64,000 nt of DNA, taken from assembly GCF_049800775.1 (NCBI RefSeq), contig NZ_JBNAFR010000001.1:124001-188000 (forward strand), in the 5' to 3' direction. A model generated the notes under the pieces. The model searched no databases, was not told the DNA's origin, and saw only the letters and a list, made by a program, of their open reading frames with translations. Origin of the DNA: Dinoroseobacter sp049800775. Lineage in GTDB: Bacteria; Pseudomonadota; Alphaproteobacteria; Rhodobacterales; Rhodobacteraceae. Of this stretch, positions 1 to 8,750 are shown in pieces; the first letter of the stretch is position 1; each line of letters opens with the position of its first letter. The position numbers were made by a program, and so were the translations under genes.

Positions 1-423
1 CCGGACTGGCCGCCCTTCTGGGACAGCCTGACCCTGATGTTCCAGCGCGAGGTGGCCGAACGGATCGTCGCGCAGCCGGGCAGCAAGGCCTATGGCCGCC
101 TCGCGATCCTGGCCCAGTGGCGGACCGAGGCGCGCATTGCGCTGACCCTGCCGCCGCAGGCCTTCATCCCCGCGCCCAAGGTGCATTCCGCCGTCGTCCA
201 CCTCAAGGCCTTGCCCGCACCGCGCTTTCCGGCGGATCCGGCTGTCCTGAGCCGGGTCGTCGCCGCGGCGTTCAACCAACGGCGCAAGATGCTGCGCGCC
301 AGCCTCAAGGGTCTCGCTCCGGATATCGAGGCCCGGTTGACACAGATTGGCATCGACCCCACGCGGCGGGCCGAAACCCTCAGCCTCGAGGAATTCTGCG
401 CGCTTGCCCGACACCTGGCCTGA
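1..423 (+). CDS. rsmA: 16S rRNA (adenine1518-N6/adenine1519-N6)-dimethyltransferase, C-terminal part
   Basis: This is the last 140 codons of RsmA/KsgA, cut off by the left edge of the window. The enzyme dimethylates two adjacent adenines near the 3' end of 16S rRNA during late 30S assembly. Recognisable family stretches are FQREVAERIVA at the start, SKAYGRL, PAPKVHSAVV and FNQRRKMLRASLKGL, followed by the helical C-terminal domain. The SAM-binding half lies outside the window. The frame is open from base 1 to TGA at 421-423. A short G+C stem followed by T5 just after the stop (around 432-450) may end the transcript, but it is weak. Confidence 0.96.
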   Translation, partial: PDWPPFWDSLTLMFQREVAERIVAQPGSKAYGRLAILAQWRTEARIALTLPPQAFIPAPKVHSAVVHLKALPAPRFPADPAVLSRVVAAAFNQRRKMLRASLKGLAPDIEARLTQIGIDPTRRAETLSLEEFCALARHLA

Positions 424-515
424 GCGGTCAAAACCGGCCAGGGCCTTTTTGCGTGCGTCCTTGGCACGGACATCTTACGGTTGAACGGCAATCCCGTAAT
501 ACCCGGAGCCCCAAG

Positions 516-1277
516 ATGCCCTTCCCAGCCCCGATCCTGACCCGCGCGACCCTCGTTGCATTGCTGCCGCTGAGCGCTGCGGCGCAAGACGCCGAGCCGG
601 ATACGTGGCGCTATCAGATCTCCCCCTATCTCTGGGGCGCGAGCCTTGAGGGGGATGCGGGCGTGATCCCGGGCCTGCCCCCGGCCGAGGTGGACCTGTC
701 CTTCAGCGATATCCTCGACGATCTTGAAGTCGCGGCCATGGTGGTTGGTCAGGCCCGCAGGGGCGATTGGGCCCTGCAACTGGATCTGCAACATGTGCGC
801 ACGCGGTCCGAAGGGGCGGTCGGCGGGGCGGGCGTCGTGGCCGCCAAGGTCGACGCCACGATCCAGAGCGCAACCGCGCAGCTCGACTATCTCGCCTATG
901 AGGGCCATGGCGCCGAGCTCTGGGTGACCGGGGGCCTGCGCTACTGGAATGTCGAGACGACACTGACCCTGGGCGCAGGCGATCCCGGGCAGGTCCGCGC
1001 GCGCGGCAGTGACAGCTGGTGGGACCCGGTGGTCGGACTGCGCGGGCGGATGCCGCTGGGCGCCTCGAGCTACGTGACGGGCTGGGCCTATCTCGGCGGC
1101 TTTGGCACGGGCTCGGATTTCATGACCGACCTCTTTCTCGGCGCCGGATACGACATCACCGAGACGGTCGCGCTGGTGGGGGGGATCCGCTATCAATCCG
1201 TGGACCGGACCAACCGGGACTTCATCTGGGATGTGGAACAAGCAGGCCCCGTGGTCGGGCTGACCGCCCGGTTCTGA
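516..1277 (+). CDS. outer membrane beta-barrel protein, unknown function
   Basis: The 253-residue product has an N-terminal signal peptide (about residues 1-23, cleavage near AAAQD). The rest is alternating polar/hydrophobic strands rich in Gly, Tyr, Trp and Asp, and it ends in Phe (LTARF), as outer-membrane barrels usually do. The motif WRYQISPYLWG after the signal is typical of small proteobacterial outer membrane proteins. The frame is open further upstream, but ATG 516 is the first start that gives a signal sequence. It lies 8 nt upstream of the next barrel gene and is probably co-transcribed with it. I do not recognise a substrate. Confidence 0.75.
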   Translation: MPFPAPILTRATLVALLPLSAAAQDAEPDTWRYQISPYLWGASLEGDAGVIPGLPPAEVDLSFSDILDDLEVAAMVVGQARRGDWALQLDLQHVRTRSEGAVGGAGVVAAKVDATIQSATAQLDYLAYEGHGAELWVTGGLRYWNVETTLTLGAGDPGQVRARGSDSWWDPVVGLRGRMPLGASSYVTGWAYLGGFGTGSDFMTDLFLGAGYDITETVALVGGIRYQSVDRTNRDFIWDVEQAGPVVGLTARF

Positions 1278-1285
1278 GACCCGAC

Positions 1286-2401
1286 ATGACGACGCGAGCT
1301 ATGGCACTGCGCGCGGGTCTTTGCGCCCTGTTTCTGGCCCTGAGCCCCTGCCTGGGGGCGGCGCAGCCTGTGGCGCTCGAAGAGCCAGCCGAGGCTGCCA
1401 ATGCCACCCCGACCGAGAAGATCGGGTTCTCGCGCGGGTCCTTCATCGTCGCGCCGGTGCCGTTTCGGAACCCTGTCCTCGGATCCGGCGTGGCGGTCGG
1501 CGGCGCCTACCTGTTCAAGGATACGCTCGGGGCGGATACCTCGACCCTTGGTCTTGCCTATTTCCGCACCGAAGAGGGCAGCGAAGGCTATGGGCTGGGC
1601 GTGGATCTGAACTTCGGGCTGACCGGATGGAAGAGCACATTGCTGCTCGGGGATCTGAGCCTGAACTACGATCTTTTCGTCAATGGCACCCCCCTGCCTG
1701 TGCGCCAGACCGGCACGGGCGCGAAACTGAAATTCGCGCGCAGCCTGAGCGATACCGTGTCGCTCGGGGCCGGGCTGAGCTATCTGCGCTCGGATCTGGC
1801 CGCGGGGAACGGCGCGATCCTGCCACCCAGCCTGCAGCCGGATGCCAAGCTTGAATTGGCCAAGATCAGCTTCTCGACCGACTGGGACACGCGCGACAAT
1901 ACCGATTACCCGACCGCGGGCCGGTTGGCCCGTGCCGAGCTGAGCTACGGGCATCTGCTCAACGCGCGGGGGCGCGACTATTGGAAGGGCGTGGGCAGCC
2001 TGTCGGGCTACCACCCGGTCTTTGACCGGGGCGTTCTGGCCTGGACCGTGACCGGCTGCAGCGCCACGGAGGACGCGCCGTTCTTCGATGCCTGCTCGCT
2101 CGGGGGGACCGACGCGTTCCGGGGCTATGGCGCGACGGAATTCATCGACAGCGCCCTGATGTCGGGACAGATCGAGTATCGGGGCCGGCTTGTCGGGCGC
2201 TTGGGCTATGTGGCCTTCGCCGGGCTCGGCGGCAGCGGATCAAGGCTGGGCTCCGTCTTCGACGCGGGGCTGCGCGGTGCAGCCGGGTTGGGCGCACGCA
2301 TCCGCCTGTCGAAATCCTTCCCTGTCGACTATGCCATCGACCTGTCGCGCAACAGCGACGGGGAGGGGCTGCTCTATGTCTATGTCGGGCAGCGCTTCTG
2401 A
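1286..2401 (+). CDS. BamA/TamA (Omp85) superfamily outer membrane protein without POTRA domains
   Basis: The 371-residue product has a signal peptide (about 1-27) followed directly by a barrel. The key motif is FRGY in GGTDAFRGYGATEF, which matches the conserved L6-loop RG(F/Y) signature of the Omp85 superfamily. The protein ends LYVYVGQRF with a terminal Phe, a good BAM-recognition beta signal. Canonical BamA is about 780 residues with five POTRA domains; none is present, so this is a short barrel-only 'surface antigen' type member. ATG 1286 is used; ATG 1301 would also leave a signal peptide. It is the second gene of a barrel pair and converges on ispG with a 3-nt gap. Confidence 0.78.
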   Translation: MTTRAMALRAGLCALFLALSPCLGAAQPVALEEPAEAANATPTEKIGFSRGSFIVAPVPFRNPVLGSGVAVGGAYLFKDTLGADTSTLGLAYFRTEEGSEGYGLGVDLNFGLTGWKSTLLLGDLSLNYDLFVNGTPLPVRQTGTGAKLKFARSLSDTVSLGAGLSYLRSDLAAGNGAILPPSLQPDAKLELAKISFSTDWDTRDNTDYPTAGRLARAELSYGHLLNARGRDYWKGVGSLSGYHPVFDRGVLAWTVTGCSATEDAPFFDACSLGGTDAFRGYGATEFIDSALMSGQIEYRGRLVGRLGYVAFAGLGGSGSRLGSVFDAGLRGAAGLGARIRLSKSFPVDYAIDLSRNSDGEGLLYVYVGQRF

Positions 2402-2404
2402 GCG

Positions 2405-3547
2405 TTATTCGGCAGGCTCCGTCGCCGGCGCCTCCTCGGCGGCCTGTGCCTCTAGCTCGGCGGCCTTCTTTTCGACCTGCTCCACGATGTGGTCGATCAT
2501 ATGCTCGTTCGACATCTTGTGGCTGGTCTTGCCCGCGAGATAGACCATGCCCGAGCCCGCACCGCCGCCGGTAAAGCCCACATCCGTCATCAACGCCTCA
2601 CCCGGGCCGTTCACGACGCAGCCGATGATCGAGAGGCTCATGGGCGTCTTGATATGCTCCAGCCGATGCTCCAGCGCCTCGACGGTCTTGATGACGTCAA
2701 AGCCCTGCCGTGCACAGGACGGGCAAGAGATGATGTTCACGCCGCGGTGGCGCAAACCGAGGGATTTCAGGATCTCGTAGCCGACCTTGACCTCTTCGAC
2801 CGGATCTGCCGAGAGGCTGACGCGGATCGTATCGCCAATCCCCATCCAAAGGAGGTTGCCGAGCCCGATGGCCGATTTGATCGTGCCCGAAACCAGCCCG
2901 CCGGCCTCGGTGATGCCGAGATGGATGGGCGCGTCCGTCACATCCGCCAGCGCCTGATAGGCGGCGGCCGAAAGGAAGACGTCCGACGCCTTGCAGGAGA
3001 TCTTGAACTCGTGAAAATCGTTGTCCTGCAGGATCTTGATGTGATCGAGACCGCTTTCGACCATCGCTTCCGGACAGGGCTCGGCGTATTTGTCCAGCAG
3101 GTGCTTTTCCAGGCTGCCCGCATTCACCCCGATCCGGATCGAACAATTATGGTCGCGCGCGGCCTTGATGACTTCCTTGACCCGGCTTTCGTCGCCGATA
3201 TTGCCCGGGTTGATCCGTAGGCAGGCCGCGCCTGCCTCGGCTGCCTCGATGCCGCGCTTATAATGGAAATGGATATCCGCGACGATGGGCACCGGGCTTT
3301 CGCGCACGATCTCTTTGAGCGCGCGGGAGCTGTCCTGGTCGGGCACCGAGATGCGCACGATATCCGCACCTGCCTCGGCAGCGGCCTGCACCTGAGCGAT
3401 CGTGCCGGGAATATCCGTGGTCAGCGTGTTCGTCATGGTCTGCACCGCGATCGGTGCATCCCCGCCCACCGGCACATTGCCCACATGGATCTGACGGGAC
3501 TTGCGCCGATAGATGTTGCGCCAGGGACGAACGGCATTGAGCGACAT
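2405..3547 (-). CDS. ispG: (E)-4-hydroxy-3-methylbut-2-enyl-diphosphate synthase
   Basis: IspG (GcpE) catalyses the reductive dehydroxylation of methylerythritol cyclodiphosphate to HMBPP in the MEP isoprenoid pathway. The protein has 380 residues, normal for the bacterial form. The N-terminal TIM-barrel part contains VQTMTNT and ADIHFHYK. The 4Fe-4S ligands are visible as Cys275 and Cys278 (SCPSC), Cys310 (GCVVNGPGE) and Glu317. The start is ATG 3547. The gene lies 73 nt downstream of the rodZ-like gene on the same strand, so the two may be co-transcribed; the C-terminus is an acidic Ala/Glu-rich tail. Confidence 0.97.
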   Translation of the reverse strand: MSLNAVRPWRNIYRRKSRQIHVGNVPVGGDAPIAVQTMTNTLTTDIPGTIAQVQAAAEAGADIVRISVPDQDSSRALKEIVRESPVPIVADIHFHYKRGIEAAEAGAACLRINPGNIGDESRVKEVIKAARDHNCSIRIGVNAGSLEKHLLDKYAEPCPEAMVESGLDHIKILQDNDFHEFKISCKASDVFLSAAAYQALADVTDAPIHLGITEAGGLVSGTIKSAIGLGNLLWMGIGDTIRVSLSADPVEEVKVGYEILKSLGLRHRGVNIISCPSCARQGFDVIKTVEALEHRLEHIKTPMSLSIIGCVVNGPGEALMTDVGFTGGGAGSGMVYLAGKTSHKMSNEHMIDHIVEQVEKKAAELEAQAAEEAPATEPAE

Positions 3548-3620
3548 GGGAGTGCTTCCGGTAGACAGTGTTCAGTGTCAACTTAAGGACGCAGTCGCCC
3601 GCTGGCAACGGGCGCGCGTC

Positions 3621-4859
3621 CTATTCGGCCCCTTCGGGATCCGGGGGCAGGTCGAGGATGCGGGCTTCGGCCGTGGCGATCACCTCGCGCAGGGCGGCAT
3701 CACCGTCGAGATCGGCGAGGGCGAAATCCGTGCTCAGGGTCTCGCGGGACAGGACCACGTTGGAGGCCACGGCCCCCGGTGCCCCGGCGGGACCGAACGT
3801 GTCGCCGTCCACGAGGAAATAGACGTCGCCGGAATTGCCCGCGCGCAAGGTCGCGGGTTCCTCGGAATTCGGGAGCACGAAGCTCTCCCCGGCATCGAGG
3901 ATCTTTTCCAGCAGGATCGTGTTGTCGGCTGCGCGCACGCGTACCCAGGCCGGACGCTGGGCAACGATGGCAACGACGGGCGGCGGCGGGGCGACGACCT
4001 GCACCGGTGGCACGGGGTCTGTAGTTTTGGCGGTCGCCTCGGCAATGGCGATATCCATGGAGCTCGGCGCCGCTGGCGCGCGCCAGACCCCCACGGTCTC
4101 GGGATCGATGATCCCGATCGGCCCGTCGCGAGCCACGAGGATCGGCGCATCCAGCGCCTTGGGACGATAGAGCCGGCCCAGTGCCTCTTGCGAGGGGGTC
4201 ACCACATCGGTGGTCACGGTCGCTTGCTGGGCGATGTTGCGGGTGGACAGGGGATCCAGCTCCGGCTCCAGTACGGGGGCCGTATCCACCGGGGCGACGG
4301 TCACGCGCTGCACCTCCTGCAGGATCGAGTAGCCGCCATAGCCGAGCATCCCGATCAGCCCGGCGAGCACCACGAAAGAGCCAAGCGCGCCTGCATTCAT
4401 CCCCTCAAAGGGCGAGGGCCGCTGGGGCATCAGGGCGGTGGCCGAGGCCAGAAGCGGGTCCTCTTCGACCTTCGCGCGGCGACGTCCACGCTTGGCAGGC
4501 TCCGCGCTCGCCCCCGGTCGCGGGCTGCTCGCCTCCGGCTGCATGCCGTGGACGCCGGAAAACCCGCTCTCTTCGCAGAATTTCTGGAAGGCCCAGTCTG
4601 GGTCGAGCCCGAGATAGCGGGAATAGGAGCGGACATAGCCCGCGATGAAACCCGGCGTGTCGAACACCGCCGGATCCGCGTTCTCGATCGCGACAATATA
4701 CGGGGCCTTGATGCGCAATTCGCGCTGCACATCGAGCAGAGATTTGTTGAGGGTCGCGCGTTCGCCGCGCATCACATCGCCAAGCGACAGGGCGTAGTCG
4801 TCGAACCCCTTCAGGTTAGACGTCTCTTCTTCCGTGCGCGGTGTCTTGCGCCCGATCAT
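3621..4859 (-). CDS. RodZ-like membrane protein (N-terminal helix-turn-helix, C-terminal DUF4115)
   Basis: The 412-residue product has the RodZ layout. An HTH/Xre-like domain lies at about residues 20-95 (LKAPYIVAIEN, GYVRSYSRYLGLDP in the usual RodZ pattern), then a basic linker (KRGRRRAK), one membrane helix at about 159-180, a Pro-rich periplasmic linker and a DUF4115-type beta domain at about 310-385. RodZ links the MreB cytoskeleton to the membrane and to wall synthesis in rod-shaped cells; this role is inferred from the family. An AGG-type Shine-Dalgarno precedes ATG 4859. The gene sits between hemA, whose terminator isolates it, and ispG. Confidence 0.85.
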   Translation of the reverse strand: MIGRKTPRTEEETSNLKGFDDYALSLGDVMRGERATLNKSLLDVQRELRIKAPYIVAIENADPAVFDTPGFIAGYVRSYSRYLGLDPDWAFQKFCEESGFSGVHGMQPEASSPRPGASAEPAKRGRRRAKVEEDPLLASATALMPQRPSPFEGMNAGALGSFVVLAGLIGMLGYGGYSILQEVQRVTVAPVDTAPVLEPELDPLSTRNIAQQATVTTDVVTPSQEALGRLYRPKALDAPILVARDGPIGIIDPETVGVWRAPAAPSSMDIAIAEATAKTTDPVPPVQVVAPPPPVVAIVAQRPAWVRVRAADNTILLEKILDAGESFVLPNSEEPATLRAGNSGDVYFLVDGDTFGPAGAPGAVASNVVLSRETLSTDFALADLDGDAALREVIATAEARILDLPPDPEGAE

Positions 4860-5000
4860 GCCACCTGCCCTTGATGTCGCACCTGTTCACCGGGTTTGAC
4901 CGATTCGAGTGCTGTCTGCCTGATTGAGACGGTACCATATCCCCTTTCAAGGGGCAGTTAAAATTGGGACCGGGGCGATTCCTGCCGAAACCGCACGTCA

Positions 5001-5033
5001 CATAAGCAAAAAGCCGCGGGATTTCCGCGGCTT
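5001..5033 (-). terminator. Rho-independent terminator after hemA
   Basis: AAGCCGCGG (5011-5019) pairs with CCGCGGCTT (5025-5033) around a 5-nt loop. On the minus strand the stem is followed by a T-rich tail (5001-5012). It lies 43 nt beyond the hemA stop and separates hemA from the rodZ-like gene. On the plus strand a T6 run begins at 5041, so the stem might work in both directions. Confidence 0.8.
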
Positions 5034-5075
5034 GATCCTGTTTTTTAGGCGACCCGCTGCGGGGCCAGAACGCTG

Positions 5076-6299
5076 TCAGGCGCTCATCTCCTGCCGCGAC
5101 AGGGCACAATGGCTCCACAGCTCGTCCATCGCATGCACCAGTTTCGAGATCATCTCGGGCGTATGGACGGGCGACGGGGTGAAGCGCAGTCGCTCGGTCC
5201 CTCGCGGTACGGTGGGGAAGTTGATCGGCTGTACATAGATGCCGTGATCCGCCAGCAGACGGTCCGAGATCATCTTGCATTTCACCGGATCGCCCACATG
5301 CACGGGCACGATATGGCTGCCATGATCGATGATCGGCAGGCCCAGCGCTTTGAGCCGCATCTTGAGGATCTTGGCGCCCATCTGATGGGCCTCGCGACGG
5401 GCCGTGTCGCCCTTGAGATGTCGCACGGAGGCCGCAGCGCCGGCGGCAATGGTCGGCGGGATCGACGTTGTGAAGATGAAGCCCGGCGCATAGGAGCGCA
5501 CCGCGTCCACCATCTTGGCCGAGGCGGCGATATAGCCCCCCATCACGCCAAAGGCCTTGCCCAGCGTGCCGTTGATGATGTCGATCCGGTCCATCAGGCC
5601 CAGCTCTTCGCAGACCCCTGCTCCACGCGCACCATACATGCCGACCGCGTGAACCTCGTCGATATAGGTTAGCGCGCCGAACTCGTCCGCGAGATCGCAG
5701 ATCGCCGCGATCGGGCCGAAATCGCCATCCATGGAATAGACCGATTCAAAGGCGATCACCTTGGGCGCGTCCTTGGGCAGCCCCTCAAGGATCTCGCGCA
5801 GATGCGCCAGATCGTTGTGGCGGAAGATATGCTTGGGGCAGTTGCCGTGGCGAATGCCCTGGATCATCGAGGCATGGTTCAGCTCATCCGAGATGATGTG
5901 CAGCCCCTGAAACAGGATCGGCAGGGTCGAAAGCGTCGCGTCATTGGCGATATAGGCCGAGGTAAAGAGCAGCGCCGCTTCTTTCTGGTGCAGGTCGGCG
6001 AGCTCGTCCTCCAGCGCATTGTGGAAGACCGTGGTGCCGGAAATGTTGCGCGTCCCGCCCGAGCCCGCGCCGGTGGCGTCAAGGGCTTCGTGCATGGCGT
6101 CGAGCACGACCGGGTGCTGACCCATGCCCAGATAGTCGTTCCCGCACCACACGGTGATGTCCTGCTCGGTCCCGTCGGGCCGGGTCCAGACCGCATGGGG
6201 GAAGGCGTCTTTCTTGCGGGCGATATCGATGAAGGTGCGATAACGGCCTTCGTCATGCAGGCGTTGCAGGGCGGTGTCGAGATGGCCGGTATAGTCCAA
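5076..6299 (-). CDS. hemA: 5-aminolevulinate synthase
   Basis: This PLP enzyme condenses glycine with succinyl-CoA to 5-aminolevulinate, the first step of tetrapyrrole synthesis in alphaproteobacteria (Shemin pathway). The protein has 407 residues, as in Rhodobacter. The PLP lysine is Lys248 in GTLGKAFG, and the cofactor aspartate is Asp214 in YIDEVHAVG. GSGGTRNISGT and the glycine-rich VMGGYIA are also present. The start is TTG 6299, giving MDYTGHLD as in relatives and preceded by AGGAGA with about 6 nt spacing. A perfect FNR-type box lies about 90 nt upstream, in line with the oxygen control known for hemA in Rhodobacter. The gene has its own terminator. Confidence 0.97.
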   Translation of the reverse strand: MDYTGHLDTALQRLHDEGRYRTFIDIARKKDAFPHAVWTRPDGTEQDITVWCGNDYLGMGQHPVVLDAMHEALDATGAGSGGTRNISGTTVFHNALEDELADLHQKEAALLFTSAYIANDATLSTLPILFQGLHIISDELNHASMIQGIRHGNCPKHIFRHNDLAHLREILEGLPKDAPKVIAFESVYSMDGDFGPIAAICDLADEFGALTYIDEVHAVGMYGARGAGVCEELGLMDRIDIINGTLGKAFGVMGGYIAASAKMVDAVRSYAPGFIFTTSIPPTIAAGAAASVRHLKGDTARREAHQMGAKILKMRLKALGLPIIDHGSHIVPVHVGDPVKCKMISDRLLADHGIYVQPINFPTVPRGTERLRFTPSPVHTPEMISKLVHAMDELWSHCALSRQEMSA

Positions 6300-6386
6300 G
6301 GGGCTCTCCTAGGGCTTTGAGTATCGCTGACACCGCATAGCTAGGCGGCGTTGACGATGTTTAACAAGGCGCAAAATGACGCTGCA

Positions 6387-6400
6387 TTGACCAAGATCAA
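6387..6400. promoter_or_regulatory. FNR/FnrL-type box in the hemA-M20 intergenic region
   Basis: The sequence TTGACCAAGATCAA fits TTGA-N6-TCAA, the half-site arrangement used by FNR and Rhodobacter FnrL. It lies 88 nt upstream of the hemA TTG start and 86 nt upstream of the divergent M20 gene. In R. sphaeroides hemA is a known FnrL target, so control of hemA is the more likely role. Binding itself is inferred. Confidence 0.75.
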
Positions 6401-6486
6401 CCTCTGGGCGTGGCAGATCGACTGGACACCCGGTTCGGTTGGGATACCCTGCGCCGCGAATACACCTTTGAATATGCTGAGGCCAG

Positions 6487-7872
6487 ATGTCCCCGACCCC
6501 CGATTTGAGCGCCGTTCTCCACCATATCGATGCCGAATTGCCGCAGGAACTGGATCGGTTGATGGCCCTGCTGCGCATCCCCTCGATCTCCACCGATCCG
6601 GCCCATGCCCGGGATTGCGACACTGCGGCCGACTGGCTGGTGGCGGAGCTTACCTCGCTGGGGGCCACGGCCGCCAAGCACCCGACCCCGGGCCATCCGA
6701 TGGTGGTCGGGCACCTGCCGGGCGACGGGCCCCGCATGCTGTTTTACGGCCATTACGACGTGCAGCCGGTCGACCCGCTCGACCTGTGGGACAGACCGCC
6801 CTTCGAGCCCGAGCTGCAGGAGACGCCCAAGGGGCAGGTCATCCGCGGTCGCGGCGCTTGCGACGACAAGGGGCAGCTGATGACCTTCATCGCCGCCTGC
6901 CGCGCCTGGTTGGCCCATCACGAGACCCTGCCCATGGAGGTGGTCTTTTTCTTCGAGGGCGAGGAAGAGAGCGGCTCGCCCTCCCTCATCCCCTTCCTCG
7001 AAAGCAACAAGGACCTGCTCAAGGCCGATCTCGCCCTGATCTGCGACACCGGGCTCTTTGACGACCGGGCGCCGTCGATCATCACCTCCCTGCGCGGGTT
7101 GGCGGGGATCGAGATCACCCTGACCGGCGCGGATCGCGACCTGCATTCCGGTGGCTTCGGCGGCCCGGCGGCCAACCCGATCCGCATCCTGAGCCGGATC
7201 CTCGCCGGGCTCCATGACGAGACCGGGCGCGTGACCCTGCCCGGTTTCTACGAAGGCGTGCCCGAGGTTCCGGCAGAGCAGCTCGCCTCCTGGGAGGCGC
7301 TCGGGTTCGATGCGGCGGGCTTTCTCGGCGAGGTCGACCTGTCGGAGCTGGCGGGCGAGGACGGGTTTTCGGCGCTCGAGATGCTGTGGTCCCGCCCGAC
7401 CTGCGAGATCAACGGGATCACCGGCGGCTACACCGGCGCGGGGTTCAAGACCGTGCTGCCGAGCCAGGCCAGCGCCAAGATCAGCTTCCGCCTCGTGGGG
7501 CAGCAGGACCCGCAGGCGATCCTCGACGCGCTGCGCGCCTACGTAGAAGCCGCCCTGCCCGCCGATGTCAGCGTGGCATTCACCCATCACGGCGCGGGCC
7601 CGGCCTCTCACATGAACACGACGCATCCGGCCTTTGAGCTGGCCCGCGAAGCCCTGACCGAGGAATGGGAAACCCCCGCTGCCTTTACCGGGGCTGGCGG
7701 GTCGATCCCCGTGGCGGGTTATTTCCAGACGATCCTCGGGATCGATTCGCTGCTGGCCGGGTTCGGGAAATCCGATGACGGTCTGCACTCGCCCAATGAG
7801 AAATACGACGTGGAAAGCTTCCGCAAAGGGACGCGGAGTTGGGCACGTTTCCTTGGGAAAGTCGCGGGATGA
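6487..7872 (+). CDS. M20 family dizinc dipeptidase/deacylase
   Basis: The 461-residue product is a cytosolic M20/M25/M40 family hydrolase of the long, carnosinase-like dipeptidase type. Two-zinc ligands and catalytic residues are visible: His89 in GHYDVQP, Asp126 in GACDDKGQ, the Glu cluster EGEEESGS at about 157-163, an Asp in ICDTG and a His near the end in LHSPNEKY. A lid/dimerisation domain (DLHSGGFGGPAANP) is inserted in the middle. The substrate is probably a dipeptide or N-acyl amino acid, which the sequence does not decide. The gene is divergent from hemA. It starts at ATG 6487 behind GAGG. Confidence 0.9.
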   Translation: MSPTPDLSAVLHHIDAELPQELDRLMALLRIPSISTDPAHARDCDTAADWLVAELTSLGATAAKHPTPGHPMVVGHLPGDGPRMLFYGHYDVQPVDPLDLWDRPPFEPELQETPKGQVIRGRGACDDKGQLMTFIAACRAWLAHHETLPMEVVFFFEGEEESGSPSLIPFLESNKDLLKADLALICDTGLFDDRAPSIITSLRGLAGIEITLTGADRDLHSGGFGGPAANPIRILSRILAGLHDETGRVTLPGFYEGVPEVPAEQLASWEALGFDAAGFLGEVDLSELAGEDGFSALEMLWSRPTCEINGITGGYTGAGFKTVLPSQASAKISFRLVGQQDPQAILDALRAYVEAALPADVSVAFTHHGAGPASHMNTTHPAFELAREALTEEWETPAAFTGAGGSIPVAGYFQTILGIDSLLAGFGKSDDGLHSPNEKYDVESFRKGTRSWARFLGKVAG

Positions 7873-8003
7873 ACGGCCTATACATCCAGAAAGGGTTGAT
7901 TGTGCTCCATTTCAAAACGATTGCCTTTTAGGCGCTTTTGAGATTAAAATACACGCAGTTTAACATTTTGCATTTGCATGTATGTGTGAAGAGGGAACGA
8001 GTA

Positions 8004-8684
8004 ATGGACTACAAGACAACTCTGGTGGCCATCGCCACCGCGCTTGGATTAAGCGCAGGGATTGCACAGGCCACGACGGTCGAGTTTGCATCCCCGGGAT
8101 GGACCTACAACAACCCAGGCGCGAATGAACAAGTCGATTGGCGCGTCTCGGTCAATGATGACACCGCCGGCATCCTGTCCTTCGATGTGAGCATCGATGC
8201 AGGGTCGTCGGCAACCGGTGACATTCTGGGCTTTGCCTTCGATCTCGCCGATGCCGGCCTGACCCAGTCCGATATCAGCAACTTCACCTCGTCCACGGGT
8301 GAGGGCATTACCGGGTTCTTTACCGACAGCACCAGCTGCGGCAATGGCGGGTGCAACTGGAATGGCGCGACCAGCGACGATTTCGACTACATCCTGCGCG
8401 TCGGTGCCCAGGGCAGCGCGAATGGCTCGATCACGAGCCTGAGCTTCGACCTCGATGTGTCGGACACCTTCATGCTGTCCACGTCGACCCTGACGCGAGT
8501 GGGCATCCGGTCCCAAAGCCTCGGCGCCGCGCCCAATGGCGGTGGCGGCAGCTCCAAGGACATCAACACGGTTCCGAATGAACTCGTTGCAACGACGCCC
8601 ATTCCGTTGCCCGCAGGGGCGTGGCTGCTGCTGACGGCGATGGGCGGATTGGGTGTCGCACGCTTGCGCAAGCGCAGCGCCTGA
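8004..8684 (+). CDS. exported protein with IPLPA (VPLPA-CTERM type) sorting signal
   Basis: The 226-residue product has a signal peptide (about 1-22, ending AQATT), a beta-rich Asp/Ser/Gly-rich body and a C-terminal tripartite sorting signal. That signal is IPLPA at 200-204, a hydrophobic helix at 205-219 and a basic RLRKR cluster. It matches the VPLPA-CTERM class, handled by exosortase XrtD in proteobacteria, so the protein is probably cut and attached or exported with surface polysaccharide. No exosortase gene is in the window. The upstream 130 bp is unusually A+T-rich and probably holds its own promoter; a strong terminator follows, so it is monocistronic. Confidence 0.88.
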   Translation: MDYKTTLVAIATALGLSAGIAQATTVEFASPGWTYNNPGANEQVDWRVSVNDDTAGILSFDVSIDAGSSATGDILGFAFDLADAGLTQSDISNFTSSTGEGITGFFTDSTSCGNGGCNWNGATSDDFDYILRVGAQGSANGSITSLSFDLDVSDTFMLSTSTLTRVGIRSQSLGAAPNGGGGSSKDINTVPNELVATTPIPLPAGAWLLLTAMGGLGVARLRKRSA

Positions 8685-8714
8685 CCCGAACAGATATCTG
8701 GCCTCGGCCTGCAG

Positions 8715-8743
8715 AGCCGTCCGGTGACCCGGGCGGCTTTTTT
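8715..8743 (+). terminator. Rho-independent terminator of the IPLPA protein gene
   Basis: AGCCGTCC (8715-8722) pairs with GGGCGGCT (8731-8738), with one G-T pair and an 8-nt loop, and runs into T6. It ends 31-59 nt after the stop codon and just before the convergent queA stop. Confidence 0.85.
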
Positions 8744-8750
8744 GCGCGCC

